NCBI GenBank assembly: GCA_965224225.1
Contig: CBDCZF010000025.1
Span: forward strand, 62,001 to 126,000
Length of the DNA stretch: 64,000 bases
Source: CAJQQK01 sp965224225
GTDB taxonomy: Bacteria > Pseudomonadota > Alphaproteobacteria > Rhizobiales > Hyphomicrobiaceae
Reading direction: 5' to 3'
The notes under the pieces: model-generated
What the model saw: only the letters and a program-made list of their open reading frames with translations
What the model was told of the DNA's origin: nothing
Database searches by the model: none
Part shown: positions 16,644-25,577 of the stretch, piece by piece
How the letters are laid out: the number at the start of each line of letters is the position of its first letter
Numbering within the stretch: position 1 is the stretch's first letter
Made by a program: the position numbers and the translations under genes

Positions 16644-17699
16644 GTGACAGACACCACCGCCCGTTCGCCACAAAGTCTTCATTATGCTCCGATGCGTGCC
16701 GACTGGCTCGCCCGCCGGGTCGAAGAGATCATCGAGCCGGAGTTGGCCATCGTCGATCCACACCACCATCTCTGGGACCGGCCCGACTGGCGCTATCTGC
16801 TCGATGACCTGCTGGCGGATACCGACACAGGCCACAACATCATCGCGACCGTATTCGTGCAGTGCCGCGCCTTTCACCGTGCAGCGGGTGACCGGGCCTT
16901 GAAGCCGATTGGCGAGACCGAGTTCGCGGCAGGCGTCGCCGCCATGAGTGAGAGCGGAGTTTATGGGCCAACGCATTCTTGCCAGGGTATCGTCAGCCAC
17001 GCCGACATGATGCTCGGCGACGATGTTGCGCGTGTCCTCGAAGCGCATGTTGCAGCCGCCGGCGGCCGCTTCCGCGGCATTCGCCACATCGTTGCCTGGG
17101 ACGGCGATCCCTCGCTCATGAACCCCAACTATTCACCGCCACAGCATCAGCTCAAGGATCCGACCTTCCAGGCAGGCCTCAAGACGTTGGGCCGCATGGG
17201 GCTGACCTTCGATGCCTGGCTCTATCATCCCCAGATCCCCGACCTGACGGCGGCGGCTCGTGCTTGTCCAGGTACCAACATGGTGCTCGATCATTGCGGC
17301 GGCCCGCTCGGCTCCGGCGCCTATACCGGACGCCGCGAGGCCGAGTTCGACGGCTGGGCGGCGGCGATCCGCGAGCTTGCCAAGGCTCCTAATGTCTACG
17401 TCAAGCTCGGCGGGCTTGGCATGAAGATCAACGGTTTCGGCTTCGAGGATGGCGATGAGCCGCCGTCGTCGGAACAGCTCGTCGAGGCGTGGCGGCCGTA
17501 TTTCGAGACTTGCATCGAAGCATTCGGGCCATCGCGCTGCATGTTCGAGAGTAACTTCCCCGTCGACAAGGGCTCTTACAGCTACCACGTCTACTGGAAC
17601 GCCTGTAAGCGTTTTGCCGCACATGCATCGGCTGACGAGAAGGCGGACCTGTTTGCCGGTACCGCGCAACGCTTCTATCGTCTCGGTCAGCCGACCTGA
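16644..17699 (+). CDS. Amidohydrolase family protein (PDC hydrolase/fuconolactonase-like)
   Basis: A 351-residue metal-dependent hydrolase of the amidohydrolase_2 type. The His-rich motif DPHHHLWD is at residues 38-45, the mid-barrel LDHCGGPLG is the region of a further ligand, and CMFESNFPVDK near residue 300 carries the conserved C-terminal acidic/metal site. Relatives hydrolyse lactones (L-fuconolactone, 2-pyrone-4,6-dicarboxylate) or decarboxylate aromatic acids. The start is GTG 16644 with TGAGGAG 8 nt upstream. It sits 19 bp behind the CMD gene, which fits a lactone step after ring cleavage. Confidence 0.85.
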   Translation: MTDTTARSPQSLHYAPMRADWLARRVEEIIEPELAIVDPHHHLWDRPDWRYLLDDLLADTDTGHNIIATVFVQCRAFHRAAGDRALKPIGETEFAAGVAAMSESGVYGPTHSCQGIVSHADMMLGDDVARVLEAHVAAAGGRFRGIRHIVAWDGDPSLMNPNYSPPQHQLKDPTFQAGLKTLGRMGLTFDAWLYHPQIPDLTAAARACPGTNMVLDHCGGPLGSGAYTGRREAEFDGWAAAIRELAKAPNVYVKLGGLGMKINGFGFEDGDEPPSSEQLVEAWRPYFETCIEAFGPSRCMFESNFPVDKGSYSYHVYWNACKRFAAHASADEKADLFAGTAQRFYRLGQPT

Positions 17700-17735
17700 A
17701 TTTTTGATACCAGCCGGGAACCGCAGCGAACAGCC

Positions 17736-18527
17736 ATGGCCAGCCAACCGTTTGACGCACCGACGCCGCCGACGCTCGAGATCCGGGATGGCCGGGCCGT
17801 GATCTGTTTCGGGCGCCCGCGCCAGCACAATAAGCTTGAGCCGATCGACTTGCGCACACTGACTGAGATGTTCGGCAAGGTCGCTAATGATATGGATGCC
17901 CGCGTACTGGTCATCACCGGCAAGGGCAAGAGTTTCTCATCAGGCTTCGATATTGGTTCGCTGAGCGAGAGCGAAAAGGCGCGACCCGACTATGATCCCG
18001 ATGCCTTCGAGAAAATGGTCGACCGCCTCGAAAGCCTGCCGATGCCGACCATTGCGGCGTTGAACGGAGGCGTCTACGGCGGTTCGACCGACCTTGCGCT
18101 CGCCTGTGATTTCCGTGTCGGTGTTACGGGCATGCGCATGTTCATGCCGGCCGCCCGCCTCGGCATCGTTTATTACGAAAGCGGATTACGCCGCTATGTC
18201 AGCCGGCTCGGCCTCAACAACGCCAAGCGCCTGTTCATGACGGCGCAACCGGTCGAGGCAGCCGAAATGCTCGCCATGGGCTACCTGACGGACCTTGTCG
18301 CGCCCGAAGAACTGGACGACCGCGTCGATCAGTTGGCCGGCCAGATCGCGGGCAACTCGCCGCTGGCCGTGTCTGCCTTGAAGCAATCGCTCAACGCGCT
18401 TGCCGCCGGCACGCTGGACAGCGCCCTCCATCGCGAGCGCATGGCACGCTGTTTTGCTTCGGAGGACCATCAGGAGGGGATTGCGGCCTGGGCCGAGAAG
18501 CGTCCGCCCGCGTTCAAGGGACGTTGA
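17736..18527 (+). CDS. Enoyl-CoA hydratase/isomerase (crotonase) family protein
   Basis: A 263-residue crotonase-fold protein. SSGFDIGSL and ALNGGVYGGSTDLALACDF form the CoA-binding and oxyanion-hole region. Where hydratases usually have a Glu in GGG-x-EL there is Asp (STDLAL), and at the second catalytic position the usual P-E-A-x-LG is PAARLG, so the classic two-glutamate hydratase pair is not seen. An isomerase, hydrolase or C-C lyase activity is possible. It is 36 bp behind the amidohydrolase gene and closes the presumed four-gene catabolic operon. Confidence 0.85.
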   Translation: MASQPFDAPTPPTLEIRDGRAVICFGRPRQHNKLEPIDLRTLTEMFGKVANDMDARVLVITGKGKSFSSGFDIGSLSESEKARPDYDPDAFEKMVDRLESLPMPTIAALNGGVYGGSTDLALACDFRVGVTGMRMFMPAARLGIVYYESGLRRYVSRLGLNNAKRLFMTAQPVEAAEMLAMGYLTDLVAPEELDDRVDQLAGQIAGNSPLAVSALKQSLNALAAGTLDSALHRERMARCFASEDHQEGIAAWAEKRPPAFKGR

Positions 18528-18630
18528 TTGGCATTCGTCGTGCGGCAAAGTTGGGGTAAGAAGACAGGCGCAGTTGCCATTTGGAGTTGTTTGTCGACGT
18601 CCGCCTGCTCGGAACCGGTCGTTCACAAAT

Positions 18631-18780
18631 GCCCCTCGCCCTAACCCTCTCCCCGCGAAGTACGGGGAGAGGGAACTCGGCCGGTTGTTTGGCCTAGAAC
18701 AGTGCGCCACGGCACGGCCGGATGCCCTCTCCCCGTAGCGCCGCTTCGGCGCGTACGGGGAGAGGGTTAGGGCGAGGGGC
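18631..18780. repeat. Intergenic inverted repeat, family B copy 1
   Basis: A perfect 25-bp inverted repeat: 18631-18655 (GCCCCTCGCCCTAACCCTCT then CCCCG) and 18756-18780. Inside, each half carries its own CTCTCCCCG...CGGGGAGAG hairpin. It occupies part of the 365-bp gap between the crotonase gene and selA; I see nothing else convincing there. The same sequence family recurs at 23805-23953. Confidence 0.9.
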
Positions 18781-18892
18781 AAGCGGCGGTGCTGGCAGGG
18801 TTCTATCGTGCGCGAGCAGCATGGCGGAGCTGCTAGCCGCAAACGAACGTTGCGCGAGCGTGGAGTTCGCCATCTCACAACCACCGGTCTCG

Positions 18893-20314
18893 ATGACGAT
18901 ACAAGACAACAACAGCCCATTTGCCGCCCTGCCGGCGGTCGACCGTGTCCTGTCGGCAGCAGCGGTGGCTGAACTCAACGCAGCCTACGGCCGGCAGGCG
19001 GTGGCCGATGCCGTGCGTCAGGCGATCAACGATCTGCGCCAGGCCATCCGGCGCGGTGAGCCCGTTGACGTTTCGACGGCCACCGTCATCGCGATGGCTG
19101 AGCACTCACTCACGGCGCAGGCGCAGCCATCGCTGCGCCCTGTCTTCAACCTGACCGGCACCGTTCTGCATACCAACCTCGGTCGCGCCGCTCTGCCGCC
19201 GGAGGCAATCGACGCCATCACCACCGTCGCAGCCGGCGCCAGCAACCTCGAATACGATCTCGATACAGGCAGACGGGGCGAGCGCGATAGTCACGTTGAA
19301 TCACAGATCGCGGAGATCACCGGGACCGAGGCCGCGACCGTGGTCAACAACAATGCTGCTGCCGTCCTACTCGTCCTCAACACGCTGGGCTTCGGCAAAG
19401 GCGTTGCTGTTTCACGAGGCGAACTGGTCGAGATCGGCGGCTCGTTCCGGATTCCGGACATCATGGCGCGTTCCGGCGCCCGTCTGGTCGAGGTTGGCAC
19501 GACCAACCGCACCCACCTCAAGGATTTCAGCAACGCGCTTGCCTCTGGCGATGCGCGGATGATCATGAAGGTGCACACCTCCAACTATGTCATCGAGGGG
19601 TTCACCAATACGGTTGAGGAACGGGCGCTGGCAACGCTGGCCCGCGATCATGGCGTTCCATTCATCAACGACCTGGGCAGCGGCACGCTTGTCGATCTCG
19701 AGCGATTTGGTCTGCCGCACGAGCCGACACCGATGGAAGCCCTCAAGCATGGTGCCGACGTCGTGACGTTCTCGGGCGACAAGCTGCTTGGTGGCCCGCA
19801 GGCCGGCATCATCGTCGGGCGCAGAGATCTCATCGGCCAGATCCGGGCCAATCCGATGAAGCGCGCACTGAGATGCGATAAGATGACGATCGCCGCACTC
19901 GCAACCGTCTTGAACCTGTACCGTGATCCCGATCGTTTGGCCGGGCGCCTGCCGACGTTGCACTGGCTGACCCGGTCCTTGGCCAACATCTCGGCCATGG
20001 TCGATGACCTGTTACCCGCTTTGCAGCGCGCGGCCGGAGATCGCGCCGTGGTCGCGAAAATACACTGTGAAAGCCAGATAGGATCGGGCGCCCTGCCGAC
20101 ACGGACCGTGGCAAGCGCCGGCATTGCTGTTCGACCAACTGCGAAGGCGGCTGGCGATGGTGCCTGGCCTGAACGTATTGCAGGCGCATTCCGCCGGCTG
20201 CCGGTGCCCGTCATCGGCCGCATCCATGATGGCAGTTTGATATTTGATCTGCGCTGCCTGGACGATGCTGCCGGCTTTCGACAGCAACTCGACCAACTGG
20301 ATCTATCCGAATGA
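18893..20314 (+). CDS. selA: L-seryl-tRNA(Sec) selenium transferase SelA
   Basis: A 473-residue PLP enzyme that converts seryl-tRNA(Sec) to selenocysteyl-tRNA(Sec) with selenophosphate. The N-terminal tRNA-binding helical domain is followed by the fold-type-I core: FNLTGTVLHTNLGRA, VNNNAAAVLLVL, GSFRIPDIM, LGSGTLVDLERFGL, and the PLP lysine in FSGDKLLGGPQAG (Lys297; Lys295 in E. coli). The open frame extends upstream into the repeat at 18722. ATG 18893 gives the family length and start; ATG 18821 is the alternative. Ribosome-binding sites are weak at both. It overlaps selB by 4 bp, so the two are translationally coupled. Confidence 0.95.
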   Translation: MTIQDNNSPFAALPAVDRVLSAAAVAELNAAYGRQAVADAVRQAINDLRQAIRRGEPVDVSTATVIAMAEHSLTAQAQPSLRPVFNLTGTVLHTNLGRAALPPEAIDAITTVAAGASNLEYDLDTGRRGERDSHVESQIAEITGTEAATVVNNNAAAVLLVLNTLGFGKGVAVSRGELVEIGGSFRIPDIMARSGARLVEVGTTNRTHLKDFSNALASGDARMIMKVHTSNYVIEGFTNTVEERALATLARDHGVPFINDLGSGTLVDLERFGLPHEPTPMEALKHGADVVTFSGDKLLGGPQAGIIVGRRDLIGQIRANPMKRALRCDKMTIAALATVLNLYRDPDRLAGRLPTLHWLTRSLANISAMVDDLLPALQRAAGDRAVVAKIHCESQIGSGALPTRTVASAGIAVRPTAKAAGDGAWPERIAGAFRRLPVPVIGRIHDGSLIFDLRCLDDAAGFRQQLDQLDLSE

Positions 20315-22212
20315 TCGTTGCGACCGCCGGCCATGTCGATCACGGCAAGACGCTGCTCATCAAGGCGTTGACCGGTGTCGATACCGACCGCCTGCCGGAC
20401 GAGAAAAAGCGCGGCCTGACCATCGACATCGGCTTTGCCTACCTGCCCCTGCCGGGGCTCGATGAACCGATCGGCTTTATCGATGTGCCGGGCCATGAAA
20501 GGTTCATACGCAACATGGTGTGCGGTGTGGCCGGCATCGACTATGCGCTGTTCGTGATTGCCGCTGATGATGGCCCGATGCCGCAAAGCCTGGAGCATCT
20601 CGCGATCCTCGATTTGCTGGGAGTCGACAAAGGCGCCGTGGCACTCACCAAAACCGACCGGGTCGATGGCGAACGGCTGAAGGAGGTTGGCGAGGAGATC
20701 GAAATCCTGCTTGCCGGCACGACCCTCGAAGGTGCCGAGATCATGCCCGTCTCGGCACTCACAGGCGAGGGCATTGCCGATTTGCGTGACCGGCTCCTCG
20801 AAGCAGCGAAAGACCATCGCGCCCGTCTCCCTGCCGGCCGGTTCCGTCTCGCCGTCGATCGCTGCTTCGACATCACCGGCGCGGGTCTGATCGTGACCGG
20901 TACAGTCTTTGCCGGGACCTGCCGCGTCGGCGACCAGGTGCGCATTCTCGGGCGTGACGGTACCTTTCGGGTGCGATCGATACGGGCTCAGGATCAAACC
21001 AGCGAAATGGCATGTGCCGGACAGCGCGCCGCCCTCAATCTGGCTGGTTCCGGCCTCAGCCGCAGCATTGTCGGCCGCGGCGACTGGATCGTCTCAGGCC
21101 GAACAGCCGAACCGGTCGCCAAGGTCGATGTGCGTATAAAGGTCCTTACGAACGAACCGCGCGCGCTTGCTCATTGGACGCCGGTCCATGTCCACCACGG
21201 CGCGGCCGAGACCACTGGGCGCGTTGCATTGCTTGATACCAAAGCCGTTGAGCCCGGCGGCTCCGCGCTTGCACAACTTGTGCTTGATGAAGCAATCGGC
21301 GCCGTTAATGGCGACGGCATCATCGTGCGCGACCAGTCGGCCAGACGAACGATCGGTGGTGGCCGTGTGATCGACATCTTCACGCCGCGTCGTGGCCGCG
21401 CATCGGACAAGCGACTTGCCGAATTGCGCGCGCTGGAGACGGGCGATCACCAAAACGCCTTGGCGGCGCTCCTCGATGTAACTTCCGGCGGGGTCGATCT
21501 CGACAGGTTCGCCTTGTCGCGCAATCTGGACGAGGGCGATGCCGAGCGAATGGCAAAGGATGCAAACGCGTTCGTGCTCGGCGACGGTAATCAGCGTTTT
21601 GCATTTTCAGGCCAATCCTGGGAAGCACTGCAACAGGCCGTCATCGAAACGCTGCAAAAGTGGCATGCCGAGCATCCCGAGCAGATCGGGCTTGGCGATG
21701 AACCGTTGCTGAGGTCCGCCGGCATTCGGTTGAATGGGCCAATCGCTCGCCCCGTGGCCGAGGCCATCGCGCAAGCCGGTACGATCGTGCGCGAAGCCCT
21801 GGGCCTGCGCCTGCCGTCGCATCAGCCGGGCCTCGCGGGTGGCGACCGAGCGCTCTGGCAGAAGGTTGCAGAGACGATGGAGTCGGACGGGTTGAGGCCC
21901 GGCAGTCTCGCAGATCTGAGCGAGCGCCTCGGACTGCCTCAGCGGCGCCTGCAATCCTTTCTCACAACGGCCGGGCGCAGCGGTCTCGTCCACCGCATTT
22001 CCAACACGCGCTACCTGACCAAGACGATGCTCGATGAATTGTCGGAGATTGCGAAACGAACAGCCGAAGAGAGCGAGGACGGCCGCTTCGACGCCCGTGC
22101 CTTTCGCGATGCCAGTGGTATCGGACGCAACATGGCCATCGAAGTGCTGGAATACCTCGACAAGATCGGCTTTACTCGGCGGGTCGGCGAAACGCGCGAA
22201 ATCCGCAGGTAA
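20311..22212 (+). CDS. selB: Selenocysteine-specific translation elongation factor SelB
   Basis: A 633-residue GTPase that delivers Sec-tRNA to UGA codons marked by a SECIS hairpin. The P-loop GHVDHGKT is at residues 7-14, the switch II DVPGHE near 60, and TKTD takes the place of the usual NKxD. The EF-Tu-like domains 2 and 3 follow (about 180-340), then the C-terminal winged-helix domains (about 400-633), which bind SECIS RNA. The ATG overlaps the selA stop (ATGA). The tRNA-Sec gene starts 19 bp after its stop, so selA, selB and the tRNA probably share one transcript. Confidence 0.95.
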   Translation: MIVATAGHVDHGKTLLIKALTGVDTDRLPDEKKRGLTIDIGFAYLPLPGLDEPIGFIDVPGHERFIRNMVCGVAGIDYALFVIAADDGPMPQSLEHLAILDLLGVDKGAVALTKTDRVDGERLKEVGEEIEILLAGTTLEGAEIMPVSALTGEGIADLRDRLLEAAKDHRARLPAGRFRLAVDRCFDITGAGLIVTGTVFAGTCRVGDQVRILGRDGTFRVRSIRAQDQTSEMACAGQRAALNLAGSGLSRSIVGRGDWIVSGRTAEPVAKVDVRIKVLTNEPRALAHWTPVHVHHGAAETTGRVALLDTKAVEPGGSALAQLVLDEAIGAVNGDGIIVRDQSARRTIGGGRVIDIFTPRRGRASDKRLAELRALETGDHQNALAALLDVTSGGVDLDRFALSRNLDEGDAERMAKDANAFVLGDGNQRFAFSGQSWEALQQAVIETLQKWHAEHPEQIGLGDEPLLRSAGIRLNGPIARPVAEAIAQAGTIVREALGLRLPSHQPGLAGGDRALWQKVAETMESDGLRPGSLADLSERLGLPQRRLQSFLTTAGRSGLVHRISNTRYLTKTMLDELSEIAKRTAEESEDGRFDARAFRDASGIGRNMAIEVLEYLDKIGFTRRVGETREIRR

Positions 22213-22231
22213 GCGCAGTTGACGCCAAGCG

Positions 22232-22327
22232 GGAAAGGAATCGCACCCTGGTGGGGCGCCCGGTCTTCAAAACCGGTGGGGGGCGTCAGACGTCCCCGGT
22301 GGGTTCGATCCCCACTCTTTTCCGCCA
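22232..22327 (+). tRNA. selC: tRNA-Sec (anticodon UCA)
   Basis: A 96-nt gene with the special features of bacterial tRNA-Sec. The 8-bp acceptor stem is GGAAAGGA (22232-22239) with TCTTTTCC (22316-22323), discriminator G, and an encoded CCA (22325-22327). The anticodon arm CCGGT-CTTCAAA-ACCGG shows UCA. A long variable arm forms GGGGCGT/ACG-TCCCC around a CAG loop, and the T arm is GTGGG-TTCGATC-CCCAC. The position directly after selB supports the call. Confidence 0.97.
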
Positions 22328-22483
22328 CCGCCCCGCGATCACACATTCGATAACCCGGCCACGATGACGCCTATTCGAGTATCCAGGGCGGTGATCGTGC
22401 TTGACAGTCTGCCGCACCGCTTTGAGACTGTTTCCAAAACAACAAAAGACTTCGACAACAAACTTGATTGATTGGAGGAAACC

Positions 22484-23788
22484 ATGCGCGCAAGTCGTAT
22501 TCTTGGCTGGGCCACCGCCCTCGCCGTCGGCATGCTCCTGGCATTCGGAGCATCTGCTGCCGACAAGAAGATCAAGATCGGCGTCATCTATGACTACACC
22601 GGGCCGCTGGCCGGTGGCGGTTCCGATCTGCAGGCGCTCGGCGCCAAGATCATGATCGACCACATCAACGCCCAGGGCGGCGTCGAAGGCTACATGATCG
22701 AGCCGATCTATGCCGATGCGCAGTCAAAGCCTGAAGTCGCGATCAACGAAGCGGTCCGCCTGATCGAGCAGGAAAAGGTCGATATGCTCTTGGGCTTCTA
22801 TTCGAGCGCACAATGTGTGCCGGTCGCGGCCAAGGTCGATGCGCTGAAGAAGTTTATGTGGATCACCACCTGCATTTCGCCGGCCGTCCTCAAGGGCCGC
22901 AACCTAAAGTACGTGTTCCGCCCGCAGGTCCACGGCGGCATGTTCGGCGAGCTCTCGGTCGAGTTCCTCAATGCCAATGCAAAGGCCAAGATGGGCATCG
23001 AGCCGAAGAAGATGAAACTGGCGATTATTCACGAGGACGGACCTTATGGCTCTGGCGTTGCCGGCGGCAACGAGGGCAAGGCCAAGGCGCTCGGCATGAA
23101 TATCGTGTTGAAGGAAGGCTATTCGGCGACCGCGCCTGACCTCTCGTCGCTGGTCACCAAATTGAAGCGCAAGCGCCCGGATGTCATCCTGCACACGGGT
23201 TACAACCCGGACATCACGCTGTTTCTGCGCCAGGCCAAGGAACAGGGGCTGAGGTTCAAGGCACTGATCGGCCACGGCGCCGGCTACGGTGTTGCCGACA
23301 AGCTCTACGATGCGCTCGGCAACGACGTCGATCACATCTACAATGTCGACCCGGTGTCGATCTGGCTGCTCGATCCGAAATCGCTCAAGGGCGACCTCGG
23401 CAAGATCACCGCCAAGGTCGGGGCCGAATATGAAAAAGCCAAGCCGGGCGTGAAGGTGAAGTCGGCCCATGTCGGCATGGCGGCCTCGAATGCTCATGTG
23501 TTCTTCACCGACGTGCTGCCGCGCGCCATCAAGAAGCACGGCGGCATCGATGCCGAAGCGCTGCGCAAAGCGGCGTTGGAGACCGATATTCCGGAAGGCG
23601 GTACGCTGCTCGGCTTCGGCGTCAAGTTCCCGGGTGAAGGCGAGAACGACATGATGGGCCAGAACACGCGCGCTTCGCCGGTCGTCATGCAATACGTCAA
23701 GCGCAAGGTCTACGTCGCCTGGCCGAAGGCGCTGCAGACCATCGACCCGGTTCTGCCGCTGCCGAAGTCTTCGCCCTACGCGAAGTAA
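22484..23788 (+). CDS. ABC transporter substrate-binding protein, branched-chain amino acid (Leu/Ile/Val) type
   Basis: A 434-residue periplasmic binding protein. A signal peptide (MRASRILGWATALAVGMLLA, cleavage after ASAADK region) precedes the type-I fold: KIGVIYDYTGPLAGGGSDLQ, GVEGYMIEPIYADAQSKPEVA, LLGFYSSAQCVPVAA. These are hallmarks of LivJ/LivK-like receptors, though members also bind amides, urea or aromatic acids. GGAGG lies 6 nt before the ATG at 22484. It is the first gene of a liv-type operon (22484-27827), separated from the ATPase genes by a 149-bp inverted repeat that may let the receptor be made in excess. Confidence 0.9.
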   Translation: MRASRILGWATALAVGMLLAFGASAADKKIKIGVIYDYTGPLAGGGSDLQALGAKIMIDHINAQGGVEGYMIEPIYADAQSKPEVAINEAVRLIEQEKVDMLLGFYSSAQCVPVAAKVDALKKFMWITTCISPAVLKGRNLKYVFRPQVHGGMFGELSVEFLNANAKAKMGIEPKKMKLAIIHEDGPYGSGVAGGNEGKAKALGMNIVLKEGYSATAPDLSSLVTKLKRKRPDVILHTGYNPDITLFLRQAKEQGLRFKALIGHGAGYGVADKLYDALGNDVDHIYNVDPVSIWLLDPKSLKGDLGKITAKVGAEYEKAKPGVKVKSAHVGMAASNAHVFFTDVLPRAIKKHGGIDAEALRKAALETDIPEGGTLLGFGVKFPGEGENDMMGQNTRASPVVMQYVKRKVYVAWPKALQTIDPVLPLPKSSPYAK

Positions 23789-23804
23789 GGCGCACGTCGT
23801 GTGG

Positions 23805-23953
23805 CCCTTTGCCCCTCACCCTAACCCTCTCCCCGTGAAGTACGGGGAGAGGGAATCCGGCCGTGCCGTGGTGAACAATTCCCCGTAACGCGACGGGCAA
23901 AGTTCCCTCTCCCCGTACTTCACGGGGAGAGGGTTAGGGTGAGGGGCAAAGGG
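23805..23953. repeat. Perfect 51-bp inverted repeat, family B copy 2
   Basis: Arms 23805-23855 and 23903-23953 are exact inverted copies, separated by 47 bp. Each arm contains the CCCCTCACCCTAACCCTCTC element and its own CTCCCCGTGAAGTACGGGGAG hairpin. It lies between the binding-protein gene and the first ATPase gene of the liv-type operon, within a 290-bp gap with no gene, and in RNA would form a very stable stem. Confidence 0.93.
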
Positions 23954-24078
23954 CGGCTGTAAGGGGCCGACACGGTAACGATAAGGGATGGCTGTGTCCC
24001 ATCCTGGCGCCGCCTTCCGCAACGCCTCACGGCACGAAGACCAGCAAGCTCACCCCAACAACCCCGGAGACCTGACAC

Positions 24079-24828
24079 GTGCTCGCCGTTCAAGGACTGA
24101 CCAAACGCTTCGGCGGCTTCACGGCGGTGAGTGAGGTCGATTTCAATGTCGAGAAAGGCGAGATCGTCGGACTGATCGGGCCCAATGGATCGGGTAAGAG
24201 CACGATCTTCAACATGCTCTCCGGCACGCTCGTGCCTAATGCCGGCTCGATCAAGCTCAACGGCCGCGAGATCGCTGGTACACCGCCGCACCAGATCTGC
24301 GGCATGGGCGTCGGCCGCACATTCCAGATCCCGCGTCCTTTCCGGCGCCTGTCGATCCTCGAGAACGCAGCGCTCGCCGGTTTCTATGGCCACGGTGGCG
24401 GTGTTTCGCGCGAGGTAGCCTGGCGCAATGCCGCCGAGGCGCTCGAACTCGTCGGCCTGCCAAGCGATCCAAGCGCTTCCGTCGGCACACTCGGTGCGGC
24501 CGGCCTCAAGAAACTCGAGCTTGCCAAGGCGCTCGCCACCAAGCCGGACCTGCTGTTGGCGGATGAAAGCCTTGGCGGCCTCGATCATTCCGAGATGGAC
24601 CAGGCCGCCGACATGCTCGGCAATATCCGTAACGAACTCGGCATCACGATCATCTGGGTCGAGCACATCATGGGCGTCCTGATGCGCGTTGTTGATCGTG
24701 TCATGGTGCTCGACCACGGTGAGAAGATTTCGGAGGGCAAGCCGCACGAAGTGTCGGCCGATCCGAAAGTAATCGAGGTCTATCTCGGCTCCGATGCCGA
24801 TGCGACTGCGGAGGCGGCGGCGCGGTAA
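24079..24828 (+). CDS. livG: ABC transporter ATP-binding protein, LivG type
   Basis: A 249-residue ATPase subunit. The Walker A GPNGSGKST lies near residue 35, the long LivG-type insert (GVGRTFQIPRPF) follows, and the Walker B region reads LLLADESLGGLD. The signature motif is degenerate: LGAAGLKKLELAKAL in place of LSGGQ. It starts at GTG 24079 with GGAGA upstream. It pairs with the LivF-type ATPase 43 bp downstream to power the importer at the inner membrane. Confidence 0.9.
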   Translation: MLAVQGLTKRFGGFTAVSEVDFNVEKGEIVGLIGPNGSGKSTIFNMLSGTLVPNAGSIKLNGREIAGTPPHQICGMGVGRTFQIPRPFRRLSILENAALAGFYGHGGGVSREVAWRNAAEALELVGLPSDPSASVGTLGAAGLKKLELAKALATKPDLLLADESLGGLDHSEMDQAADMLGNIRNELGITIIWVEHIMGVLMRVVDRVMVLDHGEKISEGKPHEVSADPKVIEVYLGSDADATAEAAAR

Positions 24829-24871
24829 TGAAATTGGTTTGTGCACATGCGCCGTCGAGGAGTTTCCCGTC

Positions 24872-25576
24872 ATGCTGACCCTTCGCAACGTCGATGCCGG
24901 CTATGGCAGCTTCCAGGCGCTGTTCGACATTTCGCTCGACGTCAACGCCGGTGAGGCGGTTGCCGTCATCGGCCCGAATGGTGCCGGCAAGACGACCTTG
25001 ATGCGGGTGATCTCCGGCCTGATCCCGGCGACGCGCGGAGAGATCGTGATGGAGGGCACCTCGGTGCTCGCCACGCCGCCGCATGAGATCGTCAGTCTCG
25101 GCATCGCGCACGTGCCGGAGAACCGGCGCCTTTTTGCGCGCATGACGGTCGAGGACAATCTGCGCATGGGCTGCTACGCGCCGCAGTTTAGGGCGCGCTT
25201 CGCCGAACGCCTCGATTTCGTCTACGAACTCTTCCCGCGCATGAAGGAGCGCAACAACCAGCTTGCCGGCACCATGTCGGGCGGTGAGCAACAAATGTGT
25301 GCGATTGGCCGCGCCCTGATGTCGGACCCGAAAATCCTGCTGATGGACGAACCGTCGGCCGGCCTCGCACCGGTGATCGTGCAGCAGGTGTTTCAGTTGA
25401 TCGAGCGGATCCGTAGTGAAGGCCTGACCGTCCTGATTGTCGAGCAGAACGTCAAGCAGGTCCTCGGCGTCGTCGACCGCGCCTACGTCATAGAAGCCGG
25501 CTCGCTCAGAATGCAGGGCTCGTCCAGTGAACTTCTGCAAAGCGAAGAAATCCAAAAAGCATTCATGGGGATGTGA
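24872..25576 (+). CDS. livF: ABC transporter ATP-binding protein, LivF type
   Basis: A 234-residue ATPase: Walker A GPNGAGKTT, the LivF-typical AHVPENRRLFARMTVEDNLR, the signature MSGGEQQMCAIGRAL, and the Walker B LLMDEPSAGLAP. The frame extends upstream into livG, but GAGGAG precedes ATG 24872, where the family start pattern MLTLRNVDAGYG begins. It is followed by the 332-bp terminal-inverted-repeat element rather than directly by the permease genes. Confidence 0.92.
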   Translation: MLTLRNVDAGYGSFQALFDISLDVNAGEAVAVIGPNGAGKTTLMRVISGLIPATRGEIVMEGTSVLATPPHEIVSLGIAHVPENRRLFARMTVEDNLRMGCYAPQFRARFAERLDFVYELFPRMKERNNQLAGTMSGGEQQMCAIGRALMSDPKILLMDEPSAGLAPVIVQQVFQLIERIRSEGLTVLIVEQNVKQVLGVVDRAYVIEAGSLRMQGSSSELLQSEEIQKAFMGM

Positions 25577-25577
25577 G

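Noticed and set aside
18631..18780. CRISPR-like repeats
   Set aside because: Repeats are inverted, occur in single pairs and lack regular spacers; no cas genes are present.
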